This document shows, in pieces, positions 8,117-16,666 of a stretch of DNA of 64,000 bases. Below the pieces are notes generated by a model. It saw nothing but the letters and a program-made list of their open reading frames with translations, was not told the DNA's origin and searched no databases. The stretch is from Dictyobacter formicarum. GTDB taxonomy: Bacteria; Chloroflexota; Ktedonobacteria; Ktedonobacterales; Ktedonobacteraceae. The stretch lies in contig NZ_BNJJ01000020.1 in the NCBI RefSeq assembly GCF_016587435.1, positions 1-64,000 of the forward strand. Direction: 5' to 3'. The translations under genes and the position numbers were made by a program. Every line of letters begins with the position of its first letter. Position 1 is the first letter of the stretch.

Positions 8117-9496
8117 TTATATCGCCGCAATAATATCAGCATACGCTCCGGTGGCTGTGATGCGCGCAACACTGTGCTGCTGGATATCCAGAGCGTAGAG
8201 CGCATTGTCGGCATAGAAAGTGATGGTGTGGTCATCCAGCCAGCTCCCTGTCTCCACATAATGGGCCGTCGAGGTCGCCAGGAGCTGTGGTTTCGCCCCG
8301 CCAGCGCCATGCAGGTCAACCGTATACAGGGCATATTGACGCGGAAAATGCTTCAGACTGCTCACAGAAAACTCAGTATAGGTCAGTTTCTGAGCATCGG
8401 GACTGAACTGTGGAGTTGACACCCAACGATATGCAGCAGCATTTTCCAGATCACCTTGCTCAGGCAGGATCGTCTGAGCGTTGCCAGGCCACGCCTGCGC
8501 TCCATCAATAGACGCTACAGACAGGCTATTCGCGTAACTCAGCGATGAAATATCATTGGGAGCATTCTCTTCTTGCAGCGGAACGTAGCCCTGGAAAGTG
8601 GAGTAGAGCAGGTTGTTGCCCTGCGGTGCCAGCGCCAGCGGCCCCTGCTGGTTGGCGTCGCTCAAGTAGGGCTGGGGCCGCGACGACGTGCCCTGGCCAA
8701 GGTTGAACTTCCAGAGGCCATAGCGCGCCCTGCGGTGGTCGCCGCGATCATTGGTAAGCAGGAGGGTATGGGTATCGTTGTTCGGGAAAGCAAAGGCCCG
8801 GTAGCAAGGACATTTATCGGCGGGCTGTTGGTAGACCCGGCTGGTCTGATCCAGTTTGCCGGCGTACAGTGAGATCGTGCCGCTACCATCTTTTGGCGCG
8901 CTACTCCAGGCCAGCGTACTCCCATCAGAACTAACTACCATCGATGTGATCACCTGGTCGGACGGCAGAGAAGCGATCTGTGTGGCGGCTCCTCCCGACA
9001 GGTTCATGCGCCAGATGCCATCACCGCTGTAAAGCAGCTCTTTCTGGGCGGTCACCACGGCAGGAACAGCTCGATTATAGATATAGCCAGGTGTCTGAAG
9101 GGCATGCGAGGCTCCTCCACCGGTAGCGATTGTATAAATATGATCGGCTTGCTCATAGAGCAACGTGCGCCCCGCAGGTAACTGGAGCGAAGAGAGACCA
9201 TCACCATTGGGAGTCTGCACTGGCGCAGCAGCGGCACTGGATACCTCCAACCCGGGAGTACTACTGGTCGCTGGCCAGCCGCGCCAGATCTGCCGCCCAC
9301 TGATGGCGAGCACCACGCACAACATAAGAAGAAAAAGAGCGGCACCGCCTCTGGAGATAAATGTCGATTGCCATGTTCGTTTCTGTTTAGTCTCTGGCTC
9401 TGATGTTGGTGGATTACTAACATGTGGTTTCAAGGTAGTCTCTAGCTCCAAAATACTATACAGGTATACCAGCAAATTATAAGGAAGAGGAATCAC
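8117..9496 (-). CDS. Membrane-anchored TolB-like beta-propeller protein
   Basis: A 459-aa protein with a cytoplasmic N-terminus of about 47 residues, one hydrophobic anchor (about 50-68, GGAALFLLMLCVVLAISG) and an extracytoplasmic domain of repeated strands such as SSDGSTLAWSS, FSPDAQKLTYTEF and LDDHTITFYA, typical of TolB/WD40-like propellers. No catalytic motif is visible; it may be a binding or sensor protein. Its first codon overlaps the stop of the upstream alpha/beta hydrolase (ATGA-type overlap at 9493-9496), and the CruF gene follows after 9 bp, so the three genes look like one operon. Confidence 0.78.
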   Translation of the reverse strand: MIPLPYNLLVYLYSILELETTLKPHVSNPPTSEPETKQKRTWQSTFISRGGAALFLLMLCVVLAISGRQIWRGWPATSSTPGLEVSSAAAAPVQTPNGDGLSSLQLPAGRTLLYEQADHIYTIATGGGASHALQTPGYIYNRAVPAVVTAQKELLYSGDGIWRMNLSGGAATQIASLPSDQVITSMVVSSDGSTLAWSSAPKDGSGTISLYAGKLDQTSRVYQQPADKCPCYRAFAFPNNDTHTLLLTNDRGDHRRARYGLWKFNLGQGTSSRPQPYLSDANQQGPLALAPQGNNLLYSTFQGYVPLQEENAPNDISSLSYANSLSVASIDGAQAWPGNAQTILPEQGDLENAAAYRWVSTPQFSPDAQKLTYTEFSVSSLKHFPRQYALYTVDLHGAGGAKPQLLATSTAHYVETGSWLDDHTITFYADNALYALDIQQHSVARITATGAYADIIAAI

Positions 9497-10320
9497 ACTT
9501 CAGCGGGTAAATGCCGCTGAATAAAAGCCAGTGTGCGCGCAAACACCTCGTCGCGATCGTGATCCTTCATGATAACATGGTATGATCGGTGAAACGTTAC
9601 CAGTTGCTTTTCCTGCGAGCCAATCAAGCGGTAAATGGTTCTCCCATCACGTGCTGGTACAACATGATCATGAATGGCCGTCATAATGAGAATCGGCGCT
9701 GTCACATTGGGCAACTCAGCCCGTAACAACGGTAAGTATTGTAGCATACTTTCAACCGGTGCCATAGGTGTATGGCGATAAACTCCCCTGGTGTATTTGC
9801 GCCGGGCCTGGCGATTGCGTACATCTTCGCGCACAGTAGGCAACCAGGGCGTAAAGCGCTTGATCACACGTACCGCGGTCAACATACCTGGATACATGGA
9901 GATCGGCGCGCACATACTCACCAGGCCAGTTACCTGCTCGGAGGCGGCTACATGCAGGCAGAGCGCGCCACCCAGAGAATGTCCAATCAAGAAGACATGT
10001 TCGCAGCGCTCCTGCAACGCATGCAGCGCAGAACGTACCGCCTGCGCCCATTCCGGCCAGCCAATCGGCAGCATATCCCGCACATCAGTACCATGACCGG
10101 GCAGCAAAATCACCTCCGTGCACAATCCCTGTGCCTGCAGCAACTCGCCCAGTTCCTCCATATCGCTCTTTCCCCCATTGAGTCCATGCACCAGCAACAC
10201 TCCCACTCGATCAGGACAGGGGGGCATAACAAGCTGATCGGTCAGTATCTCGACCAGATTAGTAATAGAAGGATGATGACTTCTATTGTGCTCTACCGAA
10301 GGTAATTTATGAGCATCCAT
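9493..10320 (-). CDS. Alpha/beta-fold carboxylesterase/lipase
   Basis: A 275-aa alpha/beta hydrolase of the monoacylglycerol-lipase/carboxylesterase Est30 type: oxyanion segment LLVHGLNGGKSDM, LPGHGTDV, nucleophile elbow GHSLGG (Ser about residue 131), acid in the TAIHDHVVP region and a histidine near SYHVIMKDHDRD. It probably cleaves acyl esters. It is the first gene of the hydrolase / propeller / CruF operon and overlaps the next gene by four bases. A link to acylated carotenoid turnover is suggested only by position. Confidence 0.87.
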   Translation of the reverse strand: MDAHKLPSVEHNRSHHPSITNLVEILTDQLVMPPCPDRVGVLLVHGLNGGKSDMEELGELLQAQGLCTEVILLPGHGTDVRDMLPIGWPEWAQAVRSALHALQERCEHVFLIGHSLGGALCLHVAASEQVTGLVSMCAPISMYPGMLTAVRVIKRFTPWLPTVREDVRNRQARRKYTRGVYRHTPMAPVESMLQYLPLLRAELPNVTAPILIMTAIHDHVVPARDGRTIYRLIGSQEKQLVTFHRSYHVIMKDHDRDEVFARTLAFIQRHLPAEV

Positions 10321-10660
10321 ATATTTAATCCCTGCATTTCACGAGCAGCTTTATTATTATAGGAACGATATACACATCTTCTATAAATAGGACGAATCTC
10401 CTGCTAAGCGGGTTGCAGGAATATTTATGTGCTTATCGTTGTAATCATCTATAGATGCCTGACGTGACATCATTTGTCAGGTGTATACATAGCTAGCCTT
10501 CAGGCCCATCCACAAATGAAGAACTGTATGACCTTACGTTCTGTGAGATATTACCTACATCAATTGTGCTTTCGGGGCTATGATGATATAGTTGATCAAG
10601 ATTATGCGGCGGTCCCACATATCCGATGTATGCGGGGAGGCTGTTTGGGGAGTAAAACCA
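10321..10660. other. Intergenic region upstream of the transsulfuration gene
   Basis: Divergent promoter region between the hydrolase operon (-) and the PLP enzyme (+). A short inverted repeat CCTGAC/GTCAGG (10458-10463 with 10476-10481) is the only structure I see. I looked for a SAM or other known methionine riboswitch core and found none by eye. A frame open from 10592 belongs to the PLP gene, but a better start lies at 10661. Confidence 0.4.
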
Positions 10661-11797
10661 ATGAAGTTTTCAACAAAAGCAATTCACGCGGGGCAAGAGC
10701 CAGATCCATCCACAGGCGCAATTATGACCCCGATTTTTCAAACATCAACCTATGCCCAGCATGGACTGGGTGGGCATAAGGGTTACGAATATTCGCGCTC
10801 TGGGAATCCTACGCGTACCGCCCTGGAAGACTGTATCGCTGCGCTGGAAAATAGCGAGTATGGCCTGGCCTTTGCCTCTGGCCTGGCTGCAGAACAAGCA
10901 ATATTGAGCCTGCTTAAAACAGGCGATCACATGGTCTCTTGCGATGACCTGTATGGTGGCACCTATCGTATCTTTGAGCGCATCTTATCGCGCTATCAGA
11001 TCGAGACCAGCTATGTGTCGGCCGCTTCAACGGCGGACTATGAAAAAGCCATTCGCCCGAACACGAAATTGATCTGGTTGGAAACCCCTACGAATCCACT
11101 GTTGCGCCTGGTAGATATTGAGGCGATCGCCAAAATTGCCCACCGCCACAACACCCTGGTGGTGGTAGACAATACGTTCTCCAGCCCATACTTCCAGCAG
11201 CCGCTGGATCTGGGGGCGGATATCGTGCTGCACAGCACCACCAAATATATCAATGGCCATAGCGACGTTGTTGGCGGGGCCGCTGTTTTTAAGGATAAAG
11301 AGGTCTACGAAACCGTCAAATTCTATCAGAATGCGGCCGGCGGCGTCCCGGGTCCCTTCGACTCCTGGTTGACTCTGCGTGGTATCAAAACCCTGGCCGT
11401 ACGCATGCGCCAGCATGAAGAGAACGCCTATGCCGTGGCCCGCTTCCTCTCAGAGCATCCACGTGTTGAGAAAGTATACTATCCGGGCCTGCCCTCTCAT
11501 CCCGATCATGAACTGGCCAAACGCCAGATGAAGGGCTTCGGAGGCATGGTCTCGTTCCAATTTACGGGCACGCTCAAGGATGTCGATCAGGTCGTACGGC
11601 GCTTAGAGGTCATCACCTTCGCCGAAAGCCTGGGCGGCGTCGAGTCACTGATTTGCCATCCAGCCAGCATGACCCATGGCTCGATCCCACGAGAGATTCG
11701 CGAGTCGCGCGGACTCACAGACACGCTGCTGCGCCTTTCGGTCGGCATCGAGGACGCCGAAGACATCATACGCGACCTGGAACAGGCGCTGCGTTAA
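10661..11797 (+). CDS. PLP-dependent transsulfuration enzyme (cystathionine gamma-synthase/lyase family)
   Basis: A 378-aa Cys/Met-metabolism PLP enzyme. Visible are the N-terminal TKAIHAGQ, YSRSGNPT, the cofactor-binding SGLAA and DDLYGGTYR, DNTFSSPY, the Schiff-base lysine in HSTTKYINGHSD (Lys about residue 193), and the substrate motif SLGGVESLICHPASMTH. The family includes MetB, MccB and gamma-lyases, and sequence alone does not separate synthase from lyase. Start ATG 10661 is chosen because GGGGAG sits about ten bases upstream and the family begins there; the longer frame from 10592 adds unrelated residues. No neighbouring sulfur-metabolism gene is visible. Confidence 0.9.
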   Translation: MKFSTKAIHAGQEPDPSTGAIMTPIFQTSTYAQHGLGGHKGYEYSRSGNPTRTALEDCIAALENSEYGLAFASGLAAEQAILSLLKTGDHMVSCDDLYGGTYRIFERILSRYQIETSYVSAASTADYEKAIRPNTKLIWLETPTNPLLRLVDIEAIAKIAHRHNTLVVVDNTFSSPYFQQPLDLGADIVLHSTTKYINGHSDVVGGAAVFKDKEVYETVKFYQNAAGGVPGPFDSWLTLRGIKTLAVRMRQHEENAYAVARFLSEHPRVEKVYYPGLPSHPDHELAKRQMKGFGGMVSFQFTGTLKDVDQVVRRLEVITFAESLGGVESLICHPASMTHGSIPREIRESRGLTDTLLRLSVGIEDAEDIIRDLEQALR

Positions 11798-11803
11798 CCA
11801 TAC

Positions 11804-11930
11804 TCGTAGGTGCGGACCCTTGCGATCGCTTGGAGCCTCCAGGCGACCCCGTTGCCCCACGCATCGCGGGCTCTCGAAGAGAAGCGCGGCCGGGCACGGG
11901 GGCAAGCCGGGGCAAGCCCGGCACCTACGA
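11804..11930. repeat. Short GC-rich element with 10-bp terminal inverted repeats
   Basis: A 127-bp segment bounded by TCGTAGGTGC (11804-11813) and its exact complement GCACCTACGA (11921-11930), with a GC-rich interior including a GGGGCAAGCC repeat. It looks like a small non-autonomous repeat. No coding potential is claimed. Confidence 0.5.
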
Positions 11931-11984
11931 CGACGATGGTCGCGCTTGCAAAAATAGGACGGACACTCGACGTGTCTCTCTCGT

Positions 11985-12014
11985 TTGACATTGTAAAGAG
12001 ACTTCTGCTATAAT
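11985..12014 (+). promoter_or_regulatory. Consensus sigma-70-type promoter for rpsT
   Basis: Perfect TTGACA (11985-11990) and perfect TATAAT (12009-12014) separated by 18 bp. Transcription would begin near 12021, giving an rpsT leader of about 86 nt. Confidence 0.85.
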
Positions 12015-12029
12015 CTACGGGCACTCAGT

Positions 12030-12051
12030 CCGACAGATATGTCGGCATTTT
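12030..12051 (+). promoter_or_regulatory. Small hairpin plus T run in the rpsT leader
   Basis: CCGACA/TGTCGG (12030-12035 with 12040-12045) with a GATA loop, followed by CATTTTTAT. It lies between the promoter and the rpsT ribosome-binding site (GGGGAGG near 12091), so it could be a weak attenuator or an S20-binding leader element. The stem is short. Confidence 0.4.
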
Positions 12052-12106
12052 TATAGTGAGAAAGCCCGCGCGAAGGGGCAGATGTTCCGGGGAGGATTGA
12101 TTCTAC

Positions 12107-12376
12107 ATGCCCAATAATGCAGCTGCAGAAAAGCGCATGCGTCAGGAACAGAGACGCCGTGCATTCAATCGCAGCACAAAATCGATTGTAAAAACACAGG
12201 TTACCAAAGCTCGTCAGGCAATCAGCATCGAAGATGCTAATTCGGCAGAAGCCGTACGCCTGGCCGTCAGCGAGTTGGATAAAGCCGCCAAAAAAGGTGT
12301 CATCCACAAGAATAATGCGGCACGCCGCAAATCGCGCCTGATGAAACAGCTCAATGCTATTAACGCAGAAAAGTAA
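12107..12376 (+). CDS. rpsT: 30S ribosomal protein bS20
   Basis: An 89-aa, highly basic helical protein with the bS20 pattern: N-terminal KRMRQEQRRRAFNRSTKS, SIVKTQVTKARQAI, and the C-terminal GVIHKNNAARRKSRLMKQL. It binds 16S rRNA early in 30S assembly. Length is normal for the family. A very strong promoter lies 93 bp upstream and a GGGGAGG ribosome-binding site precedes the start. rplS follows after 68 bp, so the two are probably on one transcript. Confidence 0.97.
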   Translation: MPNNAAAEKRMRQEQRRRAFNRSTKSIVKTQVTKARQAISIEDANSAEAVRLAVSELDKAAKKGVIHKNNAARRKSRLMKQLNAINAEK

Positions 12377-12444
12377 ATGAAAGCGCCCAATGCTCTGCCA
12401 CCCAGCAATTCATGTCGAGCACTGGCGCATAGGAGGTCTTAGGG

Positions 12445-12879
12445 ATGGCTGACAAACAAGTCGTAACAAAGCCAGCAGGGCGGGCGTTACTTACCGCTGT
12501 CGAAAGTGCTCAGTTACGGAAAGATGTACCTGAACTGAAGTCGGGCGATACCGTCCGCTTGCAAGTTAAAGTAGTTGAGGGGAACCGCGAACGCTTACAG
12601 CCGTTTGAAGGTGTGGTCATGCGCCTGCGCGGTAGCAGCGTCAATCGTAATTTCACCGTACGTCGTATTACCAACGGTGTTGGTGTCGAACGTACATTCC
12701 TGGTCAACTCTCCTCGTATTGAGAAGATTGAAGTGCTTCGTCACGCGCGCGTACGCCGCAAACAACTCTACTATCTGCGCGGCCTGACTGGCAAAGCTGC
12801 TCGCTTGAAAGAGATTCGTCCATTGAGTGCCAAGCAGGTTGCAGCTAAAGAAGCCGCCAAGAATGATGCAAACGCGTAA
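12445..12879 (+). CDS. rplS: 50S ribosomal protein bL19
   Basis: A 144-aa bL19 with the family core [69 protein letters not shown]. It carries a short N-terminal extension and a lysine/alanine-rich C-terminal tail beyond the usual 115 or so residues. It sits at the 30S-50S interface in the ribosome. AGGAGG lies before ATG 12445. Its last codons overlap the start of rnhB, the common bacterial rplS-rnhB order. Confidence 0.97.
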   Translation: MADKQVVTKPAGRALLTAVESAQLRKDVPELKSGDTVRLQVKVVEGNRERLQPFEGVVMRLRGSSVNRNFTVRRITNGVGVERTFLVNSPRIEKIEVLRHARVRRKQLYYLRGLTGKAARLKEIRPLSAKQVAAKEAAKNDANA

Positions 12880-13555
12880 GAAACAAAGTCCTACACTTGA
12901 GGAGGAAATGGCCCTGTTTGAACGGGGCCATTCCTTTATAGCCGGACTCGATGAGGCTGGCAGAGGTTGCCTGGCAGGTCCGGTCGTTGCGGGAGCTGTT
13001 ATTTTACCTCTCTCAGACAATACCCTGGAACTTTTTGCGGGTATCAATGATTCCAAACAGCTCTCAGCAGCCGCACGTGATCGTTTTTACGATCACATTA
13101 TGCAGCACGCGCTGGCGGTCGGCGTCGGTGTTGTTTCAGTCGCTGTCATCGATACGCGCAATATTTTACAGGCCACCAAATATGCCATGGAGCTGGCACT
13201 GCAACAACTCTCGCCAACCCCAGATGCCCTCCTGCTCGATGCCATTTATTTACCCAAAGTAGCGCTGCCCCAACGCTCGATTATCAAAGGTGATGCCCGC
13301 AGCCTCTCTATCGCGGCCGCCTCAATTATTGCCAAAGTTACCCGCGATCGCCTGATGGTAGAGCTGCATAAAGAATATCCCCATTATGGCTTTGATCAGC
13401 ATAAAGGCTATGGGACCGCCGCTCACGTGGCCGCACTACATACCTATGGAGTAACACCGCACCATCGCCGCAGTTTCTCCCCGATCAGCGAAATGTTCGG
13501 GCTTTTCGCCTCTATTGACAGCGTAGATGTATCCACCGATCTAAGCGAGCAATAA
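12866..13555 (+). CDS. rnhB: Ribonuclease HII
   Basis: A 229-aa RNase HII that cuts the RNA strand of RNA-DNA hybrids and removes misincorporated ribonucleotides. Active-site acids are visible: DEAGRG (Asp and Glu near residue 30), the Asp in LLDAIYLP, and the Asp in [22 protein letters not shown] is the family hallmark. I start it at ATG 12866, inside rplS by 14 bp, because [13 protein letters not shown] matches the usual N-terminus. ATG 12908 is an alternative, but its AGGAGG would be only 2-3 bases away. Probably translationally coupled to rplS. Confidence 0.95.
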   Translation: MQTRKKQSPTLEEEMALFERGHSFIAGLDEAGRGCLAGPVVAGAVILPLSDNTLELFAGINDSKQLSAAARDRFYDHIMQHALAVGVGVVSVAVIDTRNILQATKYAMELALQQLSPTPDALLLDAIYLPKVALPQRSIIKGDARSLSIAAASIIAKVTRDRLMVELHKEYPHYGFDQHKGYGTAAHVAALHTYGVTPHHRRSFSPISEMFGLFASIDSVDVSTDLSEQ

Positions 13556-13561
13556 CATTAG

Positions 13562-13594
13562 GAGAGGAAGGCGGTCGATACGCACCCTCCTCTC
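13562..13594. terminator. Possible hairpin between rnhB and the convergent PhyH gene
   Basis: GAGAGGAAGG (13562-13571) pairs with CCCTCCTCTC (13585-13594) with one mismatch, loop 13 nt, in the 47-bp gap between convergent genes. No clear T tract follows, so this is a tentative call. Confidence 0.35.
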
Positions 13595-13602
13595 TACTCA
13601 CA

Positions 13603-14322
13603 TCAGACCAGCGTCGGCTGGCCACCACGTGCGACTACCACTCGATTAAATGGCTCACCGGTCACGCCATGACGGGCATGTGCCACTGAATACTGGATCA
13701 CATAGCCTTTGCGCACAGTAGAGCTGACGTTGGGTCCACTGCGATGAAAGAGCAGCGAATTAAAGACGACCATGCCACCTTTTTGTAGTGGCACCGGAAC
13801 ACCAGGGTCGTCTCCAAAATAGCACTGTTTGCCAATGTCGGTATCGGTGTGTTCAATTACTCCCTGCTTATGGCTGCCAGGAATAACCCAGACACAACCA
13901 TTCTCTAGAGTCACATCATCCAATGCCAACCAGCAAGTTATATATACAGCTGGATCGGTTAGCGTATAACCTGTATCCTGGTGCCAGGGAAAATCTCGCT
14001 TAGCCTCTGGCTTTTTGTAGACCGACTGATCCCAGTACAGTGAAACGTCGTCGTGCAACAGGTCAAAGGTAATCTGAGCAAACTTCTCCTGGGCCACAAA
14101 CTTCATAATCTCCGGATCCTGAGCCGCCAGATGGGCCGTAAACGAAATCTCTTTAGGCCGACTGATGCCTTCTCTACCATGCTCCAGCATTTGCTGCTCA
14201 TGAGTGGCTGCAAAACGATCGATGCGCCCACACAGCGCATCAATCTCATCGGCCGCAAAAAAGTTGGGCAAAAGAAAGAAACCCTGTTCATCAAACTGTC
14301 GTTGCTGCTCTGCCGTAACCAT
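13603..14322 (-). CDS. Phytanoyl-CoA dioxygenase (PhyH) family protein
   Basis: A 239-aa Fe(II)/2-oxoglutarate-dependent oxygenase. The metal facial triad is visible as the HQD of FPWHQDTGY and the histidine in NSLLFHRSGPN; a basic residue for 2-oxoglutarate follows (RKGYVIQY). LENGCVWVIPGSHKQG is typical of the PhyH family. The substrate is unknown; members hydroxylate lipids, ectoines or secondary metabolites. An AraC-type regulator gene lies just upstream on the same strand and may control it. Confidence 0.88.
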   Translation of the reverse strand: MVTAEQQRQFDEQGFFLLPNFFAADEIDALCGRIDRFAATHEQQMLEHGREGISRPKEISFTAHLAAQDPEIMKFVAQEKFAQITFDLLHDDVSLYWDQSVYKKPEAKRDFPWHQDTGYTLTDPAVYITCWLALDDVTLENGCVWVIPGSHKQGVIEHTDTDIGKQCYFGDDPGVPVPLQKGGMVVFNSLLFHRSGPNVSSTVRKGYVIQYSVAHARHGVTGEPFNRVVVARGGQPTLV

Positions 14323-14436
14323 ACCAATGCCTCCTTACAAAAATACTCTGTATGAATAAATAACTAGCCATGGCTGGTTCAGAAACCGCGACACCAGCAA
14401 TAGCATGATGACAGTGTACATAATATCTCTTGCCAC

Positions 14437-15279
14437 CTACAATGGACGCATATAACTCTCCTTTGCACTTTTTGCACTTTCCCGATAATTGCCAGGAGGT
14501 TGGCCATAATATTGGCGAAAAACACGACTAAAGTAACCTGCATCACCCAGGCCGCATTGCAGGGCGATGGCATGCAATGATAGGTTAGTTGTCTCCAACA
14601 GGCGCTGCGCCTGCTGCAAACGAAGGTCGCGCAGCATCTGCATTGGAGAAACGCCGTAGATACTTCTAAAAGCACGATCAAAATAACCAGGGTGTAAGTA
14701 GACCAGAGCCGCCAGGTCATCGCGAGTCAATTTTTGCTCTAGATGCTGTGACATGTAGCCAATAACATCCGTAAAACGATCGCTTGGCGTGAGCAAGGCA
14801 GCAGGACGTGGAGGGCTTCCCTGTTGCTGCCAGGCCTCTAAAACTATACTACACAGTTGTAAAGTATAGGCCGAAATCTGGATATGACGAAAAGGAAGGC
14901 TTATATCGGTCCAGCAAGTAAGCAAGCGCCCAAAGACAGCAGAAAAGGAGGTAGTAGCCCTCAGTGAAATCACCGGCGAAACTGGATAGAGGCGAAAAAG
15001 ATCAATATGGCGAGACGTCACGGCATCGAGCAGCAACCACTGGTGCGTCCCTGGACCCGCGGCCTGCTCGGAAAACGGGAGTTGAGGAGGATGTATCATC
15101 ACATCGCCAGCCCGAGCTCTCCAGGATTCACCACAGCAGCTAGTAATGACATCTCCGCACACCACATAACTAATTACCCAATGCGGATAGACCTGATCAA
15201 CGATATCTAATGAAGCGTACGACGCATGCTCCGCCATATATAGTGACAGCTGTAGTTGTTCATGAACAGTCTCGGACAT
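14437..15279 (-). CDS. AraC-family transcriptional regulator
   Basis: A 280-aa regulator with an N-terminal cupin-like effector domain (IHPPQLPFSEQAAGPGTHQWLLL region) and two C-terminal helix-turn-helix units (about residues 180-270), with the family signature ALQCGLGDAGYFSRVFRQYYGQPPGNYR. The frame allows a GTG start at 15297, but ATG 15279 is better because GGGAGG lies 9-14 bases before it. It lies 114 bp upstream of the PhyH dioxygenase gene on the same strand, suggesting it regulates that gene; the ligand is unknown. Confidence 0.9.
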   Translation of the reverse strand: MSETVHEQLQLSLYMAEHASYASLDIVDQVYPHWVISYVVCGDVITSCCGESWRARAGDVMIHPPQLPFSEQAAGPGTHQWLLLDAVTSRHIDLFRLYPVSPVISLRATTSFSAVFGRLLTCWTDISLPFRHIQISAYTLQLCSIVLEAWQQQGSPPRPAALLTPSDRFTDVIGYMSQHLEQKLTRDDLAALVYLHPGYFDRAFRSIYGVSPMQMLRDLRLQQAQRLLETTNLSLHAIALQCGLGDAGYFSRVFRQYYGQPPGNYRESAKSAKESYMRPL

Positions 15280-15419
15280 CAAGCCATCCTCCCTCACAGG
15301 TATCCTGCATCTATATCATAAAAATCCAGCTTATTATACATACACACAGCCCGCAGAAGAAAGTACGTCGAATTTTGAGGGAGAGAGCCAGAAAACTCAA
15401 ATTTTGAGCAATTTAGTTC

Positions 15420-15448
15420 TTGCCACATCCACAGAGATGTGTTATAGT
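15420..15448 (+). promoter_or_regulatory. Promoter of the tRNA-Ser pair
   Basis: TTGCCA (15420-15425), 17-bp spacer, TATAGT (15443-15448), eight bases before the first tRNA. A good sigma-70-type match in the expected place. Confidence 0.65.
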
Positions 15449-15455
15449 AGTCCGC

Positions 15456-15541
15456 GGAGAGATGTCAGAGTGGTCGAATGTGCCGCTCTCGAAAAGCGGT
15501 AGGGTTAACAGCCCTCGAGGGTTCGAATCCCTCTCTCTCCG
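15456..15541 (+). tRNA. tRNA-Ser (anticodon CGA)
   Basis: Acceptor arms GGAGAGA (15456-15462) and TCTCTCC (15534-15540) pair perfectly. The anticodon stem CCGCT/AGCGG encloses the loop CTCGAAA, giving anticodon CGA. A long variable arm (class II, as expected for Ser) and the T arm GAGGGTTCGAATCCCTC are present. Discriminator G; no encoded CCA. Confidence 0.95.
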
Positions 15542-15548
15542 CTTTCCT

Positions 15549-15634
15549 GGAGGAGTCTCATAGTGGTCTAGTGAGCACGACTGGAAATCGTGTAAGGTGA
15601 ATAGCCTTCGTGGGTTCGAATCCCACCTCCTCCG
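15549..15634 (+). tRNA. tRNA-Ser (anticodon GGA)
   Basis: Acceptor arms GGAGGAG (15549-15555) and CTCCTCC (15627-15633). The anticodon stem CACGA/TCGTG encloses CTGGAAA, giving anticodon GGA. Class II variable arm and T arm GTGGGTTCGAATCCCAC are present; discriminator G, no encoded CCA. Seven bases after the first tRNA-Ser, so the two are surely co-transcribed. Confidence 0.95.
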
Positions 15635-15709
15635 CCCCATGCCCCAACCTGCTTCTAGCCTGACTTCTTGAAAACCCACAACTCATTTGACAGCAAAACT
15701 AGTTCTCCA

Positions 15710-15859
15710 TCAAGTTTCGTGATTCAGAAATTGCAGAGCACAGCATCTCGCCAAAGAAAGGCCTTCAGAGCGGATACGCATTTTTTCGTTGCCTTGCTGA
15801 TGGGCTTGGATCACCAAAGTTGACGGCCCAGTGCTACGTAAGGTGATACCAGCCACCAT
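15710..15859 (-). CDS. Possible small protein or gene remnant
   Basis: A 49-codon frame starting MVAGITLRSTGPSTLVIQ has protein-like composition, with an alternative TTG start at 15883. AAAGAG precedes the ATG. It lies between the tRNA-Ser pair and the IS remnant. I do not recognise it; it may be the tail of a gene broken by the nearby insertion. The rest of 15635-16137 is AT-rich and I see no other gene in it. Confidence 0.28.
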   Translation of the reverse strand: MVAGITLRSTGPSTLVIQAHQQGNEKMRIRSEGLSLARCCALQFLNHET

Positions 15860-16137
15860 GTTCTCTTTGATTGCTGTTATCAACCCCTTATCAGGAGGTC
15901 ATCCATATATCAAAGTATGATCATCAGTAAATCTATTAATACTTTATATTTCCTTAACTCGAATTTTAAATTCATAATCGTCCTTTAACCACATCTCAAC
16001 TTACAAGCAACCCCCTTTCTCCTACAATAATCTTATTGATCGTATAACATCTTATACTTTCAATAATCCATTCCAATTGGTATTCCTCTTTTGTCGTCTC
16101 TCTCAGGTAATTTTGTTGGTTTGTATTTTAAGTATTA

Positions 16138-16666
16138 GTGTGTGTCGGAGTTACGAAGCCAGGGAACGGAAAGAAGTCAAGCGAGTCGAAAAAGATTTTT
16201 TTTCGCCATCGAAGCCGCGTTTGCTGCCTCGCACCGGACTGGTTTTGATGGATTGGCTATCGATGATGGCCGCGCCAGGTTCCTCCTCGCGCTTCATCTG
16301 GGTTTGTACGCGCTTGCGCAGGGTCGTCATGGCCTTTTCCCAGGTCCCGTCCCGTTTCCAGCGACGGAAGTAATGGTACACGGTTTTGCCGTTGGGCAAA
16401 TCATGAGGTATCTGTCTCCACGAACAGCCTGTTCGCAGCACGTAGAAGATGCCATTGACGATTTCTCGTCGTGCGATCGGCTCACGGGGCGAGAACGCTC
16501 CTGGTTCTGGGATCAATGGGGCCAGGATTTTCCACTGGGCATCGGTCAAATCCGATGGGTATGGCTTTCGGGTCGGCTGATTGGTCATCTCAACTGATCC
16601 TTTCTGGTTGCTTGATGATCTCCTTTCCTTTTTTCTATCGGCTGGTTTCTCAGTTCCGACACTCTC
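16138..16666. mobile_element. Internally deleted IS5-family element with TTA target duplication
   Basis: A 529-bp element. Left end GTGTGTGTCGGAGTT (from 16138) and right end, read inward on the minus strand, GAGAGTGTCGGAACT (from 16666) are imperfect inverted repeats (about 18 of 25 positions match). Both ends are flanked by TTA (16135-16137 and 16667-16669), the TNA target duplication made by the IS1031 branch of IS5. It contains only the N-terminal part of the transposase, so an internal part is missing although both ends remain. Confidence 0.75.
16151..16588 (-). pseudogene. IS5-family transposase, N-terminal fragment
   Basis: The 145-aa frame starts with a typical IS5-type N-terminal domain: YPSDLTDAQWKILAPLIPEP, ARREIVNGIFYVLRTGCSWR, LPNGKTVYHYFRRWKRDG, and the first catalytic Asp in AAIIDSQSIKT. 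Homology continues to RGSKRGFDGEKK and then turns into unrelated residues at a run of eight A. The rest of the DDE domain (second Asp, Glu) is missing from the element. It cannot encode an active transposase. The A run could once have been a frameshift site, but no second frame follows. Confidence 0.85.

Noticed and set aside
10321..10660. SAM-type riboswitch before the transsulfuration gene
   Set aside because: No conserved core helices or GAGGGA-type motif seen, only a 6-bp inverted repeat.
15413..15679. 88-aa open frame on the minus strand (contains RRWDSNPRR and RDSNPRGLL)
   Set aside because: It lies exactly antisense to the two tRNA-Ser genes; the DSNPR repeats come from T-arm and variable-arm sequence, a known annotation artefact.
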